Assembly: GCF_014647795.1 (NCBI RefSeq)
Contig: NZ_BMPW01000020.1
Location: 62,001-126,000, forward strand
Reading direction: 5' to 3'
Length of the DNA: 64,000 nucleotides
From: Actinoplanes campanulatus
GTDB taxonomy: Bacteria > Actinomycetota > Actinomycetes > Mycobacteriales > Micromonosporaceae
Below the pieces are notes generated by a model. The model saw only the letters and a program-made list of their open reading frames with translations. It made no database searches and had not been told where the DNA came from. Below, one piece after another: positions 1 to 8,195 of this stretch. Positions within the stretch are counted from its first letter, which is position 1. Every line of letters begins with the position of its first letter. The position numbers and the translations under genes were made by a program.

Positions 1-296
1 TCGGCGATGTCCTGTGCGGACGCCCAGGGGCCGCCGTTCACATTCGTGCGGAAGTGCTCGGTCACCATCGAGACCCAGGTGGACGGGTCCGTCTTGTGCG
101 AGACCTCCATCTCGAAGACCTGCACGATGGACTCGACGATCGCCTCCAGGGAGCCGGGGGCGTGCTCGGTGGTCCGCTGGCCGGGCATCACGGTGTGCGA
201 CAGGTGGTAGTCCGGGGTGCCGTGGCGCCACTCGGCCTGGTCGGCGGCCTCGATCACGGCGGTGCGGCCCTGCAGCCACAACGGGGTCTCAGACAA
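1..296 (-). CDS. Uncharacterised protein, N-terminal part (cut by window edge)
   Basis: An open frame runs leftward off the window from a TTG start at 296, preceded about ten bases upstream by GGAAGG; no in-frame ATG or GTG lies near it. The 98 visible residues begin LSETPLWLQGRTAVIEAA and contain YHLSHTVMPGQRTTEH, a Trp- and His-bearing soluble sequence with no signal peptide or membrane segment. I do not recognise the family. Codon use and the Shine-Dalgarno site support a real gene. Confidence 0.6.
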   Translation of the reverse strand, partial: MSETPLWLQGRTAVIEAADQAEWRHGTPDYHLSHTVMPGQRTTEHAPGSLEAIVESIVQVFEMEVSHKTDPSTWVSMVTEHFRTNVNGGPWASAQDIA

Positions 297-578
297 CGTC
301 TGGTGTCCTTCCAGAATGAGGGCAGGGGGGCTTCGATGTGTCGTGTTTTGATTACCCCCCGTAATTCAAAGCGTTGATCACGATATCTACGTAGGACCGG
401 CGGCAAAAGACCTCATTGGTTAACACCTATTTGCAAAACGACTCATCTATTAACGAACGACAAAGCGTCGATTCAATTGTCAATAATCGCCGGGCGGCTC
501 GCCGGGGGAAAGCCTACTAAGTCAATGGGAGATGTGGTTAGCTGGGAGCAGGTCAGACCCCATCGGGAGGACGTGTTC
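297..578. promoter_or_regulatory. AT-richer divergent intergenic region
   Basis: About 280 bases separate the divergent gene starts at 296 and 579. The stretch 350-500 is clearly more AT-rich than its surroundings (for example ATTGGTTAACACC and CATCTATTAACGAACG), as expected for promoters of both genes. I see no operator or RNA structure that I can name. Confidence 0.4.
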
Positions 579-1991
579 ATGACCAGCACCGTCATCCGCC
601 GAACGGGCGCGGCGAGCGAACCGGCCACCCATGCCGGCACCGTCGTGATCATCGGTGGCGGCGCCAGCGGCGTGCTCGCCGCCTGCGCCCTGATTCGATG
701 TCCCGACTACCGCATCGTCCTGATCGAGCCCGGAGCCACCCCGGGACCCGGTGTCGCCTACGGCACCGCCCGGCCCTGGCACCTGCTCAACTCCCGCGCC
801 GCCGCGATGAGCGCCGACCCCGGCGACCCCCAGCACCTGCTCCGCTGGAGCCACGCCCGCGGCCTGCCCCTGGACCCGGCGGACTTCCTGCCCCGCGCCC
901 ACTACGGCGCCTACCTCGCCGACCGGTTCACCCACGCCCTCGGCAGCGGGCGGCTCGACCACCGGAGAGCCACCGCCACCGCGGTACGCCCCTACGGCGA
1001 CGGGCACCTCGTCCTCGACGACACCGGCGCCGCCACCTACGCCGACCACGTCGTGCTCGCCCTCGGCAACCCGCCGCCGCACCGGCCCGTGGGCATCAGC
1101 GACGCCGCGTCCGACAGCGGCGCCTACATCGGCGACCCGTGGGCGCCCGGAGCGCTCGACTCCGTACCCCGCGACCAGCCCGTTCTGCTGCTCGGCGCCG
1201 GCCTCACCGCGATCGACGTCGCACTCACCCTGACCGAGCGCGAGCGTTCATCCGAGTTCGAGCGCGCATCCGAACGCGAGCGCGGACGGCGTACCCCGCT
1301 GGATCTGATCTCTCGCCGCGGCCTGCTGCCGCTCGCCCACCCGGACCGGCCGCCCGCCCCGATCGACCTGGACCTGCCCGCCTCGCGCGACCTGGCCCCG
1401 CTGCTGCGGGCCGTGCGCGCGGCCGTCGCCGCGGGCGCCGACTGGACCGCCGTCGTCGACGCCGTCCGCTGCCGCGCCGACGACCTCTGGACCGGCCTCG
1501 ACCACGCCGCCCAGGACCGCTTCCTGCGCCACTGCCAGCGCCTCTGGGAGATCCACCGGCATCGCATGGCGCCCGCGGTAGCCGCCCGCGTCGACCGGCT
1601 GCGCCGCGCCGGCGACCTGCGCGTCCGCGCCGGCCGGATCAGCTCCGTCGACCCCCATCCCGCCGGCGGCCTCACCGTCACGATCAACGGCGAGACCCCA
1701 CGGTGGTACGCGACGGTGATCGCCTGCACCGGCCCCGCCCCGGCGCCCGTCACGCCCGGACCCCTGCTCGGCGCCCTGCTCGACGAGGGGCTGTTACGTC
1801 CCGGCCCGCACCGGCGCGGCCTCGACATCGACGCGGACGGCCGCGCCGGGCCCGGCCTGTGGCTGATCGGCCCACTGAGCCGCGGGCACCTCTGGGAGAC
1901 CACCGCGATCCCGGAGATCCGCCGTCAGGCCGAGCGACTGGCCACCGCGGTAAATACGTCGCGGGCCCGTTCGGCGCCCACTACGGTCTGA
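579..1991 (+). CDS. FAD/NAD(P)-binding protein (NAD_binding_9 type)
   Basis: The ATG at 579 follows GGGAGG (565-570) and gives 470 residues. A Rossmann dinucleotide motif VVIIGGGASG lies at residues 22-31, followed by RPWHLLNSRAAAMS, the pattern of the FAD-NAD(P)-binding family often annotated as hydroxyacylglutathione hydrolase-like or simply FAD/NAD(P)-binding. A second nucleotide-binding segment (VLLLGAGLTAIDVALTL) lies near residue 205. The protein is probably a cytosolic flavin-dependent oxidoreductase or N-monooxygenase-like enzyme of unknown substrate. A short Ser/Arg/Glu-rich insertion at about 223-236 looks low-complexity. Confidence 0.8.
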   Translation: MTSTVIRRTGAASEPATHAGTVVIIGGGASGVLAACALIRCPDYRIVLIEPGATPGPGVAYGTARPWHLLNSRAAAMSADPGDPQHLLRWSHARGLPLDPADFLPRAHYGAYLADRFTHALGSGRLDHRRATATAVRPYGDGHLVLDDTGAATYADHVVLALGNPPPHRPVGISDAASDSGAYIGDPWAPGALDSVPRDQPVLLLGAGLTAIDVALTLTERERSSEFERASERERGRRTPLDLISRRGLLPLAHPDRPPAPIDLDLPASRDLAPLLRAVRAAVAAGADWTAVVDAVRCRADDLWTGLDHAAQDRFLRHCQRLWEIHRHRMAPAVAARVDRLRRAGDLRVRAGRISSVDPHPAGGLTVTINGETPRWYATVIACTGPAPAPVTPGPLLGALLDEGLLRPGPHRRGLDIDADGRAGPGLWLIGPLSRGHLWETTAIPEIRRQAERLATAVNTSRARSAPTTV

Positions 1992-2021
1992 CCGACCGAT
2001 CCGCCGACGAGGGAGGCCATC

Positions 2022-2265
2022 ATGTACCGCGACGACGAGACCGACTTCTCCTTTTGAGCCGACCAGCAAGCGCCGCCGGGGGTTCCCTCTAGCGAGTCGC
2101 AGGTCAAACGGGGGCTGCGAGTCGTGGGGAAGGACACCGAGCTGATCGAGAAGCTCGGTGGCAACGACCCCTGCCCGTGCGGCACCGGGCGGCGGTTTCC
2201 GTCGCTGCTGCCGTCGGGGCGGGCGCTTCGACGACAGCAACGGCCACTACTACTGCCGTGACTGA
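2022..2265 (+). pseudogene. SEC-C motif protein, disrupted by in-frame stop and frameshift
   Basis: ATG at 2022 follows GGGAGG (2011-2016). The frame reads MYRDDETDFSF, meets TGA at 2055, then continues open as [19 protein letters not shown] and on to [12 protein letters not shown], the start of a SEC-C zinc motif. A one-base shift near 2197-2200 is needed to read on as [19 protein letters not shown], which completes the CxC...CC motif and ends at TGA 2263-2265. The recognisable protein is therefore split by a nonsense codon (perhaps TGG to TGA) and by one extra base. Two lesions suggest a decaying gene. Confidence 0.65.
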
Positions 2266-2276
2266 CGTCCATCGGT

Positions 2277-2320
2277 GGAGGCCGGAAAGGGGTCCGCGTT
2301 CCCCTTCCGGCCTCCTTCTT
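2277..2320 (+). terminator. Rho-independent terminator
   Basis: GGAGGCCGGAA-AGGGG pairs with CCCC-TTCCGGCCTCC around a seven-base loop, followed by TTCTTGT. It sits about ten bases after the SEC-C reading frame. Confidence 0.75.
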
Positions 2321-2452
2321 GTACGCGTGCGCGCGCACGGAAGGCCACCCGTGTGCGGCTGCCAAGGTCACATGCCGGGTGGGCGACCACGACACGGCGA
2401 CCGTGCGCATCCACCCGCCGAGACAGCGGCCGGATCCGCGGGACCACCGATC

Positions 2453-3370
2453 TCAGCCTGGCGGGCGTGGCAAAGGAACCAGTAGGGCGTCGCGTTCGGT
2501 TTCGAGCTTGCGGAGGCGGTCGCGGACCTCGGCGGTGCGGGCGGTCAGCGCGGCCCGGATCTCCCGCACCCGCAGGAACGCCTCAACGATCTCCTTCTGG
2601 CCGCGGTTGATCCGGCTGCGCACCGCCAGGTCGGTGAAGATGTTGTCGAACATGACGTCGAGGAACTTCGTGGTCCCGTTGATGTCCAGCGAGATCGGCG
2701 CCGCCTCCCGGTCGTCACCGAGTTCGTGGCGCATGACGTCGACCTGGTGCTGAGCGGCGGCCACGTAGTCGTCGGCGCTCTCGATGCGCTGGTGCTTGAG
2801 GTGGCTGCCGAACCTCCCGCCGCCCATGAACGTGTCGTAGGCCGACCACTTCCCGGCCGATCCGAGCAGTTCGTCGGCGCGCCGGAAGCCCTCGGCGGCC
2901 TTGCCTGCGGCGATCTCGGCGCGCTGGAGCCGGGCCAGTTCGGCGACCAGGTCGCCGCGGAGCCCGGCCAGTTCGGAGAGGCGTTCACCGGTGGGGTGGC
3001 CGGTGTCGCGCAGGTGCTTCTCCTTGGCGGCGAGCGCGGCGGCGTACGCCGAAGGGGTTGATCGTGCCTCGTCGAGGCGTGCGCTGAGATCATCGAGCTG
3101 CGCGCGCAGCGCGGCGAGTTCCTCCCGGGCCGCCGGAAGCCGGACGCCCGCGGCGGCGGCCTCGGCCCGCCCGCCGCGCAGCGACGCGAGCAGCCGCGCC
3201 GGACCGGTGGCACGGTCGGCCAGCCGGGTCAGGCTCGCCAGCTCGGCGTCGGCCTTGGTGATGGCGGCCCGGAGGGCGGTCCGCCGCGGCATGAGCTGTT
3301 CGCGCTCGGTGAGCAGGGTGGCGAGGCGGGCGATCTCCCGGTCGAGATCGTCGAGCGACGGCATGTTCAA
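2453..3370 (-). CDS. Coiled-coil hypothetical protein
   Basis: A 305-residue protein rich in Ala, Arg, Leu and Glu with long heptad-like stretches at the N-terminus (LDDLDREIARLATLLTEREQ), middle and C-terminus (RDRLRKLETERDALL), separated by a globular segment with FMGGGRFGSHLKHQRI. There is no signal peptide or membrane span. The TTG at 3370 is spaced seven bases from AGGAGG and is preferred; the ATG at 3364 is possible. It follows the enoyl-CoA hydratase gene by 15 bases and is probably cotranscribed. Its function is unknown; the layout resembles DNA-repair ATPase-like or cytoskeletal coiled-coil proteins. Confidence 0.75.
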   Translation of the reverse strand: MNMPSLDDLDREIARLATLLTEREQLMPRRTALRAAITKADAELASLTRLADRATGPARLLASLRGGRAEAAAAGVRLPAAREELAALRAQLDDLSARLDEARSTPSAYAAALAAKEKHLRDTGHPTGERLSELAGLRGDLVAELARLQRAEIAAGKAAEGFRRADELLGSAGKWSAYDTFMGGGRFGSHLKHQRIESADDYVAAAQHQVDVMRHELGDDREAAPISLDINGTTKFLDVMFDNIFTDLAVRSRINRGQKEIVEAFLRVREIRAALTARTAEVRDRLRKLETERDALLVPLPRPPG

Positions 3371-3385
3371 CGAGGAACCTCCTGA

Positions 3386-4153
3386 TCATTCGCCGGTGAA
3401 GACGGGGGCCCGCCGCTGGAGGCTGGCCAGGATACCCTCGGCGCTGTCCCGGGTCGCCCAATGGATCTTCTGTTCGGCGAGTTCGTGGTCGAGCGCCTTG
3501 CGGACGCGTTCGGCCAGGTCGCCGCGGAGGGTGGCGCGAATCGACCGGACCGCGAGCGGCGCCGACGCGGCGATCTCGGCGGCGAGCCGGTGCGCGGTCT
3601 CGCGCAGCCGGCCGGGTGCGGCGAGCCGGTCGGCGAGACCGAGCCGGAAGGCCTCCTCGCCGCCGACGCGTCGGCCGGTGAGCAGCATGTCGGTGGCGGC
3701 CTGCCGGCCGATCAGCTCGGGCAGCGTGACGCTGACGCCGAAGCCCTGGTGGAAGCCGAGCCGGGCGAAGTTGGCGACGAACCGGGTGTCGGCGTCCGCT
3801 ACGCGGAAATCGGCGGCGCACGCCAGGCCGAGACCTCCGCCCACCGCCGTGCCCTGCACGGCCGCGACGATGGGGGTACGGACGTCGAACAGTTCCACCG
3901 CACGCCGGTAGAGGCGTTCCGCCGCGTCCACGTGGTCCCGGGCGAACTCGCCGCCGCCGAAGTCCGCGCCGGCGCAGAAGTGGCGGCCCTCGGAGGCGAG
4001 CACGATGACCCGGCAGCCGGGGGTGTGGTCGAGTTCGAGGGCGGCCTCGACGATCCGCCCGATGAGCGCCTCGTCGAAGTGGTTGGCCGGTGGGCGGCGC
4101 ATCTCGATCAGGGCGATCCCGTCGTCGACGGTGACGGACAGATCGGTGCTCAC
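3386..4153 (-). CDS. Enoyl-CoA hydratase/isomerase family protein
   Basis: A crotonase-fold protein of 255 residues. The CoA-binding/oxyanion motif GRHFCAGADF is near residue 60, and VAAVQGTAVGGGLGLACAAD, the second oxyanion-hole helix, is near 105. It ends with the usual Lys/His-rich helix (KIHWATRDSAEGI). The GTG at 4153 follows GGGAGG by six bases. The family hydrates enoyl-CoA or isomerises or cleaves related thioesters in the cytosol; substrate cannot be assigned. It is divergent from the GMC oxidoreductase gene. Confidence 0.85.
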   Translation of the reverse strand: MSTDLSVTVDDGIALIEMRRPPANHFDEALIGRIVEAALELDHTPGCRVIVLASEGRHFCAGADFGGGEFARDHVDAAERLYRRAVELFDVRTPIVAAVQGTAVGGGLGLACAADFRVADADTRFVANFARLGFHQGFGVSVTLPELIGRQAATDMLLTGRRVGGEEAFRLGLADRLAAPGRLRETAHRLAAEIAASAPLAVRSIRATLRGDLAERVRKALDHELAEQKIHWATRDSAEGILASLQRRAPVFTGE

Positions 4154-4342
4154 CACATGCCTCCCGGTGCGGAACCTTAACGAGCCCTCATGGTCGCACG
4201 GCTCTTTTCGCCGGGGCGTGGCCGTCCCCGGTGATCGCCCGCTTCGTCGCAAACGCGACGAGGCACGGAAGAAGTAAACCGGAAATCACAGACGCCGACA
4301 TCAACTGACCTAGATTGAGGGCTCAGGTCAAGGAGGACCGGC

Positions 4343-6295
4343 ATGCTCTCATCCGCACAGACTCAGGTGTTGCGGCTGCTCTGCGACACCATCGTCCCCT
4401 CCCTTCCGCATCCCGGCGACACCGACGGGTTCTGGGCGCGCAGCGCCACCGACGTCGGCGCCGATCAGGGCGTGCTCGCGATGCTCGCGACCATGCCCGA
4501 CGAGCAGCAGGCGGCCATCGGCGGCCTGCTCGACATCCTCGCGCTCCAGGGCTTCGGCACCGCCTCACCGGAGTCCCGCGAGCAGATCCTCACCACACTC
4601 TCGCTGGCCTCCGCCCCGGCGGCGGCCGGCATCGGCTCGCTGACCAGCGTCATTCTGCTGATCACCTACGGCGCGGTCGGCCCGGACGGCCGCAATCCGA
4701 ACTGGACCCGCCTCGGCTACCCCGGCCCGGTCGCCGCGGCGCCGGCCGACGGGCCGGCCATCACCCCGGTCCGGCCGGACGGCGGCGACCTGGAACTGGA
4801 CGCCGACGTCGTGGTGGTCGGCTCCGGCGCGGGCGGCGGCCTGATCGCCGGCCGGCTCGCCGCCGCCGGCCGCCGCGTGGTGGTGCTGGAGGCCGGCCGC
4901 TACCGCACCGAGGCCGACTTCCACCAGCTCGAACTCGCCGCCTACCAGAACTCGTACTGGCGTGGCGGCCCGCAGCCGACCGGCGACCTCAACGTCACCC
5001 TGATGGCCGGGGCCGGCCTGGGCGGCGGCACGGTGATCAATTGGACGAACTGCCTCAAGACCAAGGATTGGGTACGGCGTCAGTGGGCCGACGAGCACGG
5101 CCTGACCGACGTGGCGACCGACGCCTTCGACCGGCACCTGGACCGGGTGTGGCGGGAGCTCTCGGTCACCGATCAGTGTTCGGAGCTGAACCGGGTGCAC
5201 GAGGCCATGCACCGCGGCGCCGAGGCGCTGGGCTGGTCGTTCGCCACCATCTACCGCAACTGGGACGAGAAACGCCACGACGCCGCGATCGCCGGCCACC
5301 TCGGTTTCGGCGATCCGTCCGGCGCCAAACGGTCCACGTTGAAGGTCTACCTGGAACCGGCCGTCGCCGAGCACGGCGCCCGGGTCGTGGACGGCTGCCG
5401 CGCCGAGCGGGTGCTGGTCGAGCAGGGCCGGGCGGCCGGCGTGGTCGGCCGCTGGAGCAGCGAGGACGGCGCCGGCACCGCGACCGTCACGGTGCGCGCG
5501 CCGGTCGTCGTGGTGGCGGCCGGAGCCCTGGAGACGCCGGGTGTGCTGCTGCGGTCCGGGATCGGCGGCCCGGCGGCCGGCGACTACCTGCGGCTGCACC
5601 CGTGCACGGTGACCATGGGCGACTACGGCACGGACATGCAGGCGTGGTGGGGCGCGCCGCAGGCCGGGCTGGTCAACGAGTTCGCGAACGTCGAGGACGG
5701 CTACGGCTTTCTGATGGAGAGCGTGCAGTACACCACCGGGCTGGGCGCGTCGGCGCTGCCGTTCACCACGGCCGCCGAGCACAAGCAGGCGATGGCCGAC
5801 TACCGCAACAACGGGTCGTTCATCGGGCTGATCCGGGATCGCGGGCACGGCCGGGTCACCCTCGATCCGGCCGGGAACACGGTGGCCTGGTACTCGCTCA
5901 CCGACGACCTCGACGTGCGCAACATGCGGCGGGCCGTGGAGGCGGAGATCCGGCTGCACCACGCGGCCGGGGCGCGCGGCATCCGGGTGCTGGGCCGGGG
6001 CATGCCGGGCTGGCGGTTCGGCGACGACCTGGAGGCCTACATCGACCGGGCGCGGCGGCTGCCGTTGCGGGCCGGCGGGGCGACCCTCTTCTCCGCGCAC
6101 CAGATGGGCAGCTGCCGGATGGGCGCCGACCCGGCGACCAGTGTGGCCGACCCGCGCGGCGAACTGCACGACACCGAGGGGGTGTGGATCGGTGACGCGT
6201 CGGCGTTCCCGACCCCGTCCGGCACCAACCCGATGATCACCATCATGGCCCTGGCCTCGCGGACCGCCGCGAACATCGAGGAGGTGGCGCGATGA
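4343..6295 (+). CDS. GMC-family oxidoreductase (fatty alcohol oxidase-like)
   Basis: A 650-residue flavoprotein. Residues 1-140 resemble the helical cap of long-chain alcohol oxidases or a gluconate dehydrogenase subunit 3-like domain. The FAD-binding Rossmann motif [17 protein letters not shown] is near 155, the GMC signature [14 protein letters not shown] near 229, and the C-terminal FAD/active-site block HQMGSCRMG near 585 with [14 protein letters not shown]. Start ATG follows AAGGAGG at 4330. No signal peptide is apparent, so it is predicted to oxidise an alcohol in the cytosol. It is translationally coupled to the next reading frame by an ATGA overlap. Confidence 0.85.
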   Translation: MLSSAQTQVLRLLCDTIVPSLPHPGDTDGFWARSATDVGADQGVLAMLATMPDEQQAAIGGLLDILALQGFGTASPESREQILTTLSLASAPAAAGIGSLTSVILLITYGAVGPDGRNPNWTRLGYPGPVAAAPADGPAITPVRPDGGDLELDADVVVVGSGAGGGLIAGRLAAAGRRVVVLEAGRYRTEADFHQLELAAYQNSYWRGGPQPTGDLNVTLMAGAGLGGGTVINWTNCLKTKDWVRRQWADEHGLTDVATDAFDRHLDRVWRELSVTDQCSELNRVHEAMHRGAEALGWSFATIYRNWDEKRHDAAIAGHLGFGDPSGAKRSTLKVYLEPAVAEHGARVVDGCRAERVLVEQGRAAGVVGRWSSEDGAGTATVTVRAPVVVVAAGALETPGVLLRSGIGGPAAGDYLRLHPCTVTMGDYGTDMQAWWGAPQAGLVNEFANVEDGYGFLMESVQYTTGLGASALPFTTAAEHKQAMADYRNNGSFIGLIRDRGHGRVTLDPAGNTVAWYSLTDDLDVRNMRRAVEAEIRLHHAAGARGIRVLGRGMPGWRFGDDLEAYIDRARRLPLRAGGATLFSAHQMGSCRMGADPATSVADPRGELHDTEGVWIGDASAFPTPSGTNPMITIMALASRTAANIEEVAR

Positions 6296-6483
6296 ACACT
6301 GACGAGTTCGGGCACCGGGCGGTCCGGGTGGCCCGGCGGCTGCGGACCGGGCAGGTCGAGATCAACGGGGCGGCGTTCAACCCGCTCGCCCCGTTCGGCG
6401 GCTACAAGCAGTCGGGCCACGGCCGGGAGCTGGGCCCGTACGGCATCCTCGAGTTCACCCGGACCAAGGCGATTCAGCTCTGA
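6292..6483 (+). pseudogene. C-terminal fragment of an aldehyde dehydrogenase
   Basis: The 63-residue frame begins in an ATGA overlap with the oxidoreductase stop. From about residue 14 it reads as the extreme C-terminus of an aldehyde dehydrogenase: [20 protein letters not shown], then [14 protein letters not shown] and LEFTRTKAI. The NAD-binding and catalytic domains (normally about 430 residues) are missing. Start codon and coupling are intact, so a short peptide is probably still made, but it cannot be an active dehydrogenase. It looks like the product of an internal deletion in an alcohol oxidase-aldehyde dehydrogenase pair. Confidence 0.7.
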
Positions 6484-7474
6484 GTTCCACCCGCCGGTTC
6501 TCGGCGCGGTGGGCCGGGGTGTCGTCGGGTGCGGCGGGGCGGGTCTCGCCGTACCCGGCGACGGTCAGCCGCCCGGCGGCGATCCCGTAGCCGTACAGAG
6601 CCTCGCGGACCGCACCGGCCCGCTCCAGGCTGAGGGCCAGGTTGGCGTCCCGGGCGCCGGCCGCGTCGGTGTGCCCCTCGATCCGCAGCCGGGCGCTCGG
6701 GTTGGCCGCCAGCACCGTGGCCACCCGGCCCAGCACCGCGCGGGATCCGCCGCTCAGCTCGGCGCCGCCGGCCGGGAAGGTCAGCGCCGGCAGGACATCG
6801 AGCCGGTCCTGCGGGTCGGCGACGGTGAGCCGGTCCAGGACGATGGCACCGGTGTCGCGGGCCATCGTGGTGAGCGCGGTACGGGCGGTCTCGTCGCGCG
6901 CCGTGCCGGTGAGCGTGAGGGTGCCGTGGCCGAAGCGCATCGACGCGTCCGGCGGCAGCGCCCGGACCAGGGCGGGCAGCCGGTCGAGCATCGGGTCGGC
7001 GGAAACCCTGGCGGCCACCGTGATCCGGTCGTCGACGGTCCCGAACGTGCCGGCGGCGGCGTCGTGCAGGGCGGTCCGGGTGGCGGCGGCCGCGACCCGC
7101 CCGCTGAGGTGGGCCCGGCCGTCCACCGCGACCAGCAGGAACGCCGGCTCGATCGGGACCGCGGCCGCCACCACCTCGGTGCGCACCGCACGCACCCCGG
7201 CCACCGTGGCGAGCACCTCGCGGGCGTGGTCGGCCTGGCCCTGCGATCCGGTCACGACGGTCGCGTCCCGGCCGGAGAACGACACCCGTACGCCGGTGTG
7301 CCCGGCCATGGTCAGCGCGGCTTGCGAGCGGGTGGCCAGGTCGTGCTCGATCCGGTGCCGGTTCGGCCCGAGCTGGAATCCGGCGAGCGCGGTCAGCCCG
7401 AACAGCAGCGCCAGGCCCGCGAACCAGCGCCGGGTCGCGGCGTCGGTGAACGCCCCGCTGATGGCGCCGGTCAC
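6455..7474 (-). CDS. OmpA-family protein with BON-like repeats
   Basis: The 339-residue protein has one N-terminal membrane anchor (about 16-33, [18 protein letters not shown]), then alternating alpha/beta repeats of BON type (for example [18 protein letters not shown]), and a C-terminal OmpA peptidoglycan-binding domain ([20 protein letters not shown] and [12 protein letters not shown]). It is probably tethered in the membrane and binds the wall. The GTG/ATG start region at 7474 overlaps the stop of the upstream small membrane gene (ATGA-type coupling). Its 3' end overlaps the convergent aldehyde dehydrogenase fragment by 29 bases. Confidence 0.8.
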   Translation of the reverse strand: MTGAISGAFTDAATRRWFAGLALLFGLTALAGFQLGPNRHRIEHDLATRSQAALTMAGHTGVRVSFSGRDATVVTGSQGQADHAREVLATVAGVRAVRTEVVAAAVPIEPAFLLVAVDGRAHLSGRVAAAATRTALHDAAAGTFGTVDDRITVAARVSADPMLDRLPALVRALPPDASMRFGHGTLTLTGTARDETARTALTTMARDTGAIVLDRLTVADPQDRLDVLPALTFPAGGAELSGGSRAVLGRVATVLAANPSARLRIEGHTDAAGARDANLALSLERAGAVREALYGYGIAAGRLTVAGYGETRPAAPDDTPAHRAENRRVELRAESPWSG

Positions 7475-7830
7475 CGGGCCGCCGTCTCGGCGTCGCGGTC
7501 GGCGATCAGCCGCGCCTGCCGGCTCCAGGTGGACAGGCTGGGGACGAACCCGAGCCCCGCGGCCCGCATCGCCTCGCGCATGGCGTCGTCATCACTATCA
7601 GCCAGCTGTGCGATGGTGCGGATCCCGGCGGTGCGCAGCGCGGCTGCCATGGCCGGATCGATCCCCTCGATCCGCTGCAGTTCGTCGCGGTCGCTTTCCG
7701 GCGCATTATCGGTGTGCTGACGAGCATCGGACGACACATTTCCGAAACGTGCGGAGAACCTGCCGACAACGACGCCCAGAATGAACGCGAGCACGATGAC
7801 GACGAGCGACTGGCCGACGAACCAGGCCAC
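7471..7830 (-). CDS. Small membrane protein with helix-hairpin-helix-like tail
   Basis: GTG at 7830 follows GGAGG by five bases. The 119 residues start with one membrane helix (WFVGQSLVVIVLAFILGVVV), an acidic linker, then a helix-hairpin-helix-like segment (LQRIEGIDPAMAAALRTAGI and IRTIAQLADSD) such as is found in DUF4332/HhH proteins. It overlaps the OmpA-type gene by four bases, so the two are made together. Biochemical role unknown. Confidence 0.75.
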   Translation of the reverse strand: MAWFVGQSLVVIVLAFILGVVVGRFSARFGNVSSDARQHTDNAPESDRDELQRIEGIDPAMAAALRTAGIRTIAQLADSDDDAMREAMRAAGLGFVPSLSTWSRQARLIADRDAETAAR

Positions 7831-8195
7831 TGTGACCTCCGGAAACAGCTGTCCTGCGATGCGGCACACAGTAGCTGTCCTCGCGCCATTTGCAAAATGG
7901 ACCGTGACGCCTGTCAGTGAGTGACCACGTGCTCATCGAATGTCATTTCGCACGTTTGCTCACTGTCCACACAGGGCGTGCGTGATTTCCAGGCACACGG
8001 TAGGGATTGATGCGGTCGTCCGGCTGGGCAATGATACGGACCGTCGGGCAAGCGGCGGAGGGCGGGGCGTCACGGCTTCTGTCGCGGTGACCCGTGCCAC
8101 GATCGAAATCGGTCACTTGCGATGGGTGTGCCGGTATGGACTTGAATGACCCGTCATGTTTCGCTGAGGCATACGGCACCTTCCAGGGGAGAGCG
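7831..8195. promoter_or_regulatory. Divergent promoter region with imperfect palindromes
   Basis: This 365-base gene-free stretch separates the leftward membrane gene from the rightward LuxR regulator. It holds an imperfect palindrome CCATTTGCAAAATGG (7886-7900), a CACGTG core near 7926, and separated arms CAGTGAG (about 7914) and CTCACTG (about 7960). Any of these could be operators; none matches a regulator I can name. Confidence 0.35.

Noticed and set aside
2055-2057. TGA as selenocysteine codon in the SEC-C gene
   Set aside because: No selenocysteine insertion-type hairpin is evident right after the codon, the residue is outside the Cys motif, and a second lesion follows downstream.
698-2092. 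Long Arg/Pro-rich open frame over the FAD-binding protein gene
   Set aside because: Its composition (runs of RRPRR) is that of an off-frame reading of GC-rich DNA; the overlapping frame carries the Rossmann motif and a ribosome site.
4565-6169. Long opposite-strand frame within the GMC oxidoreductase gene
   Set aside because: It lacks a ribosome site and recognisable motifs and is the usual mirror frame of a high-GC gene.
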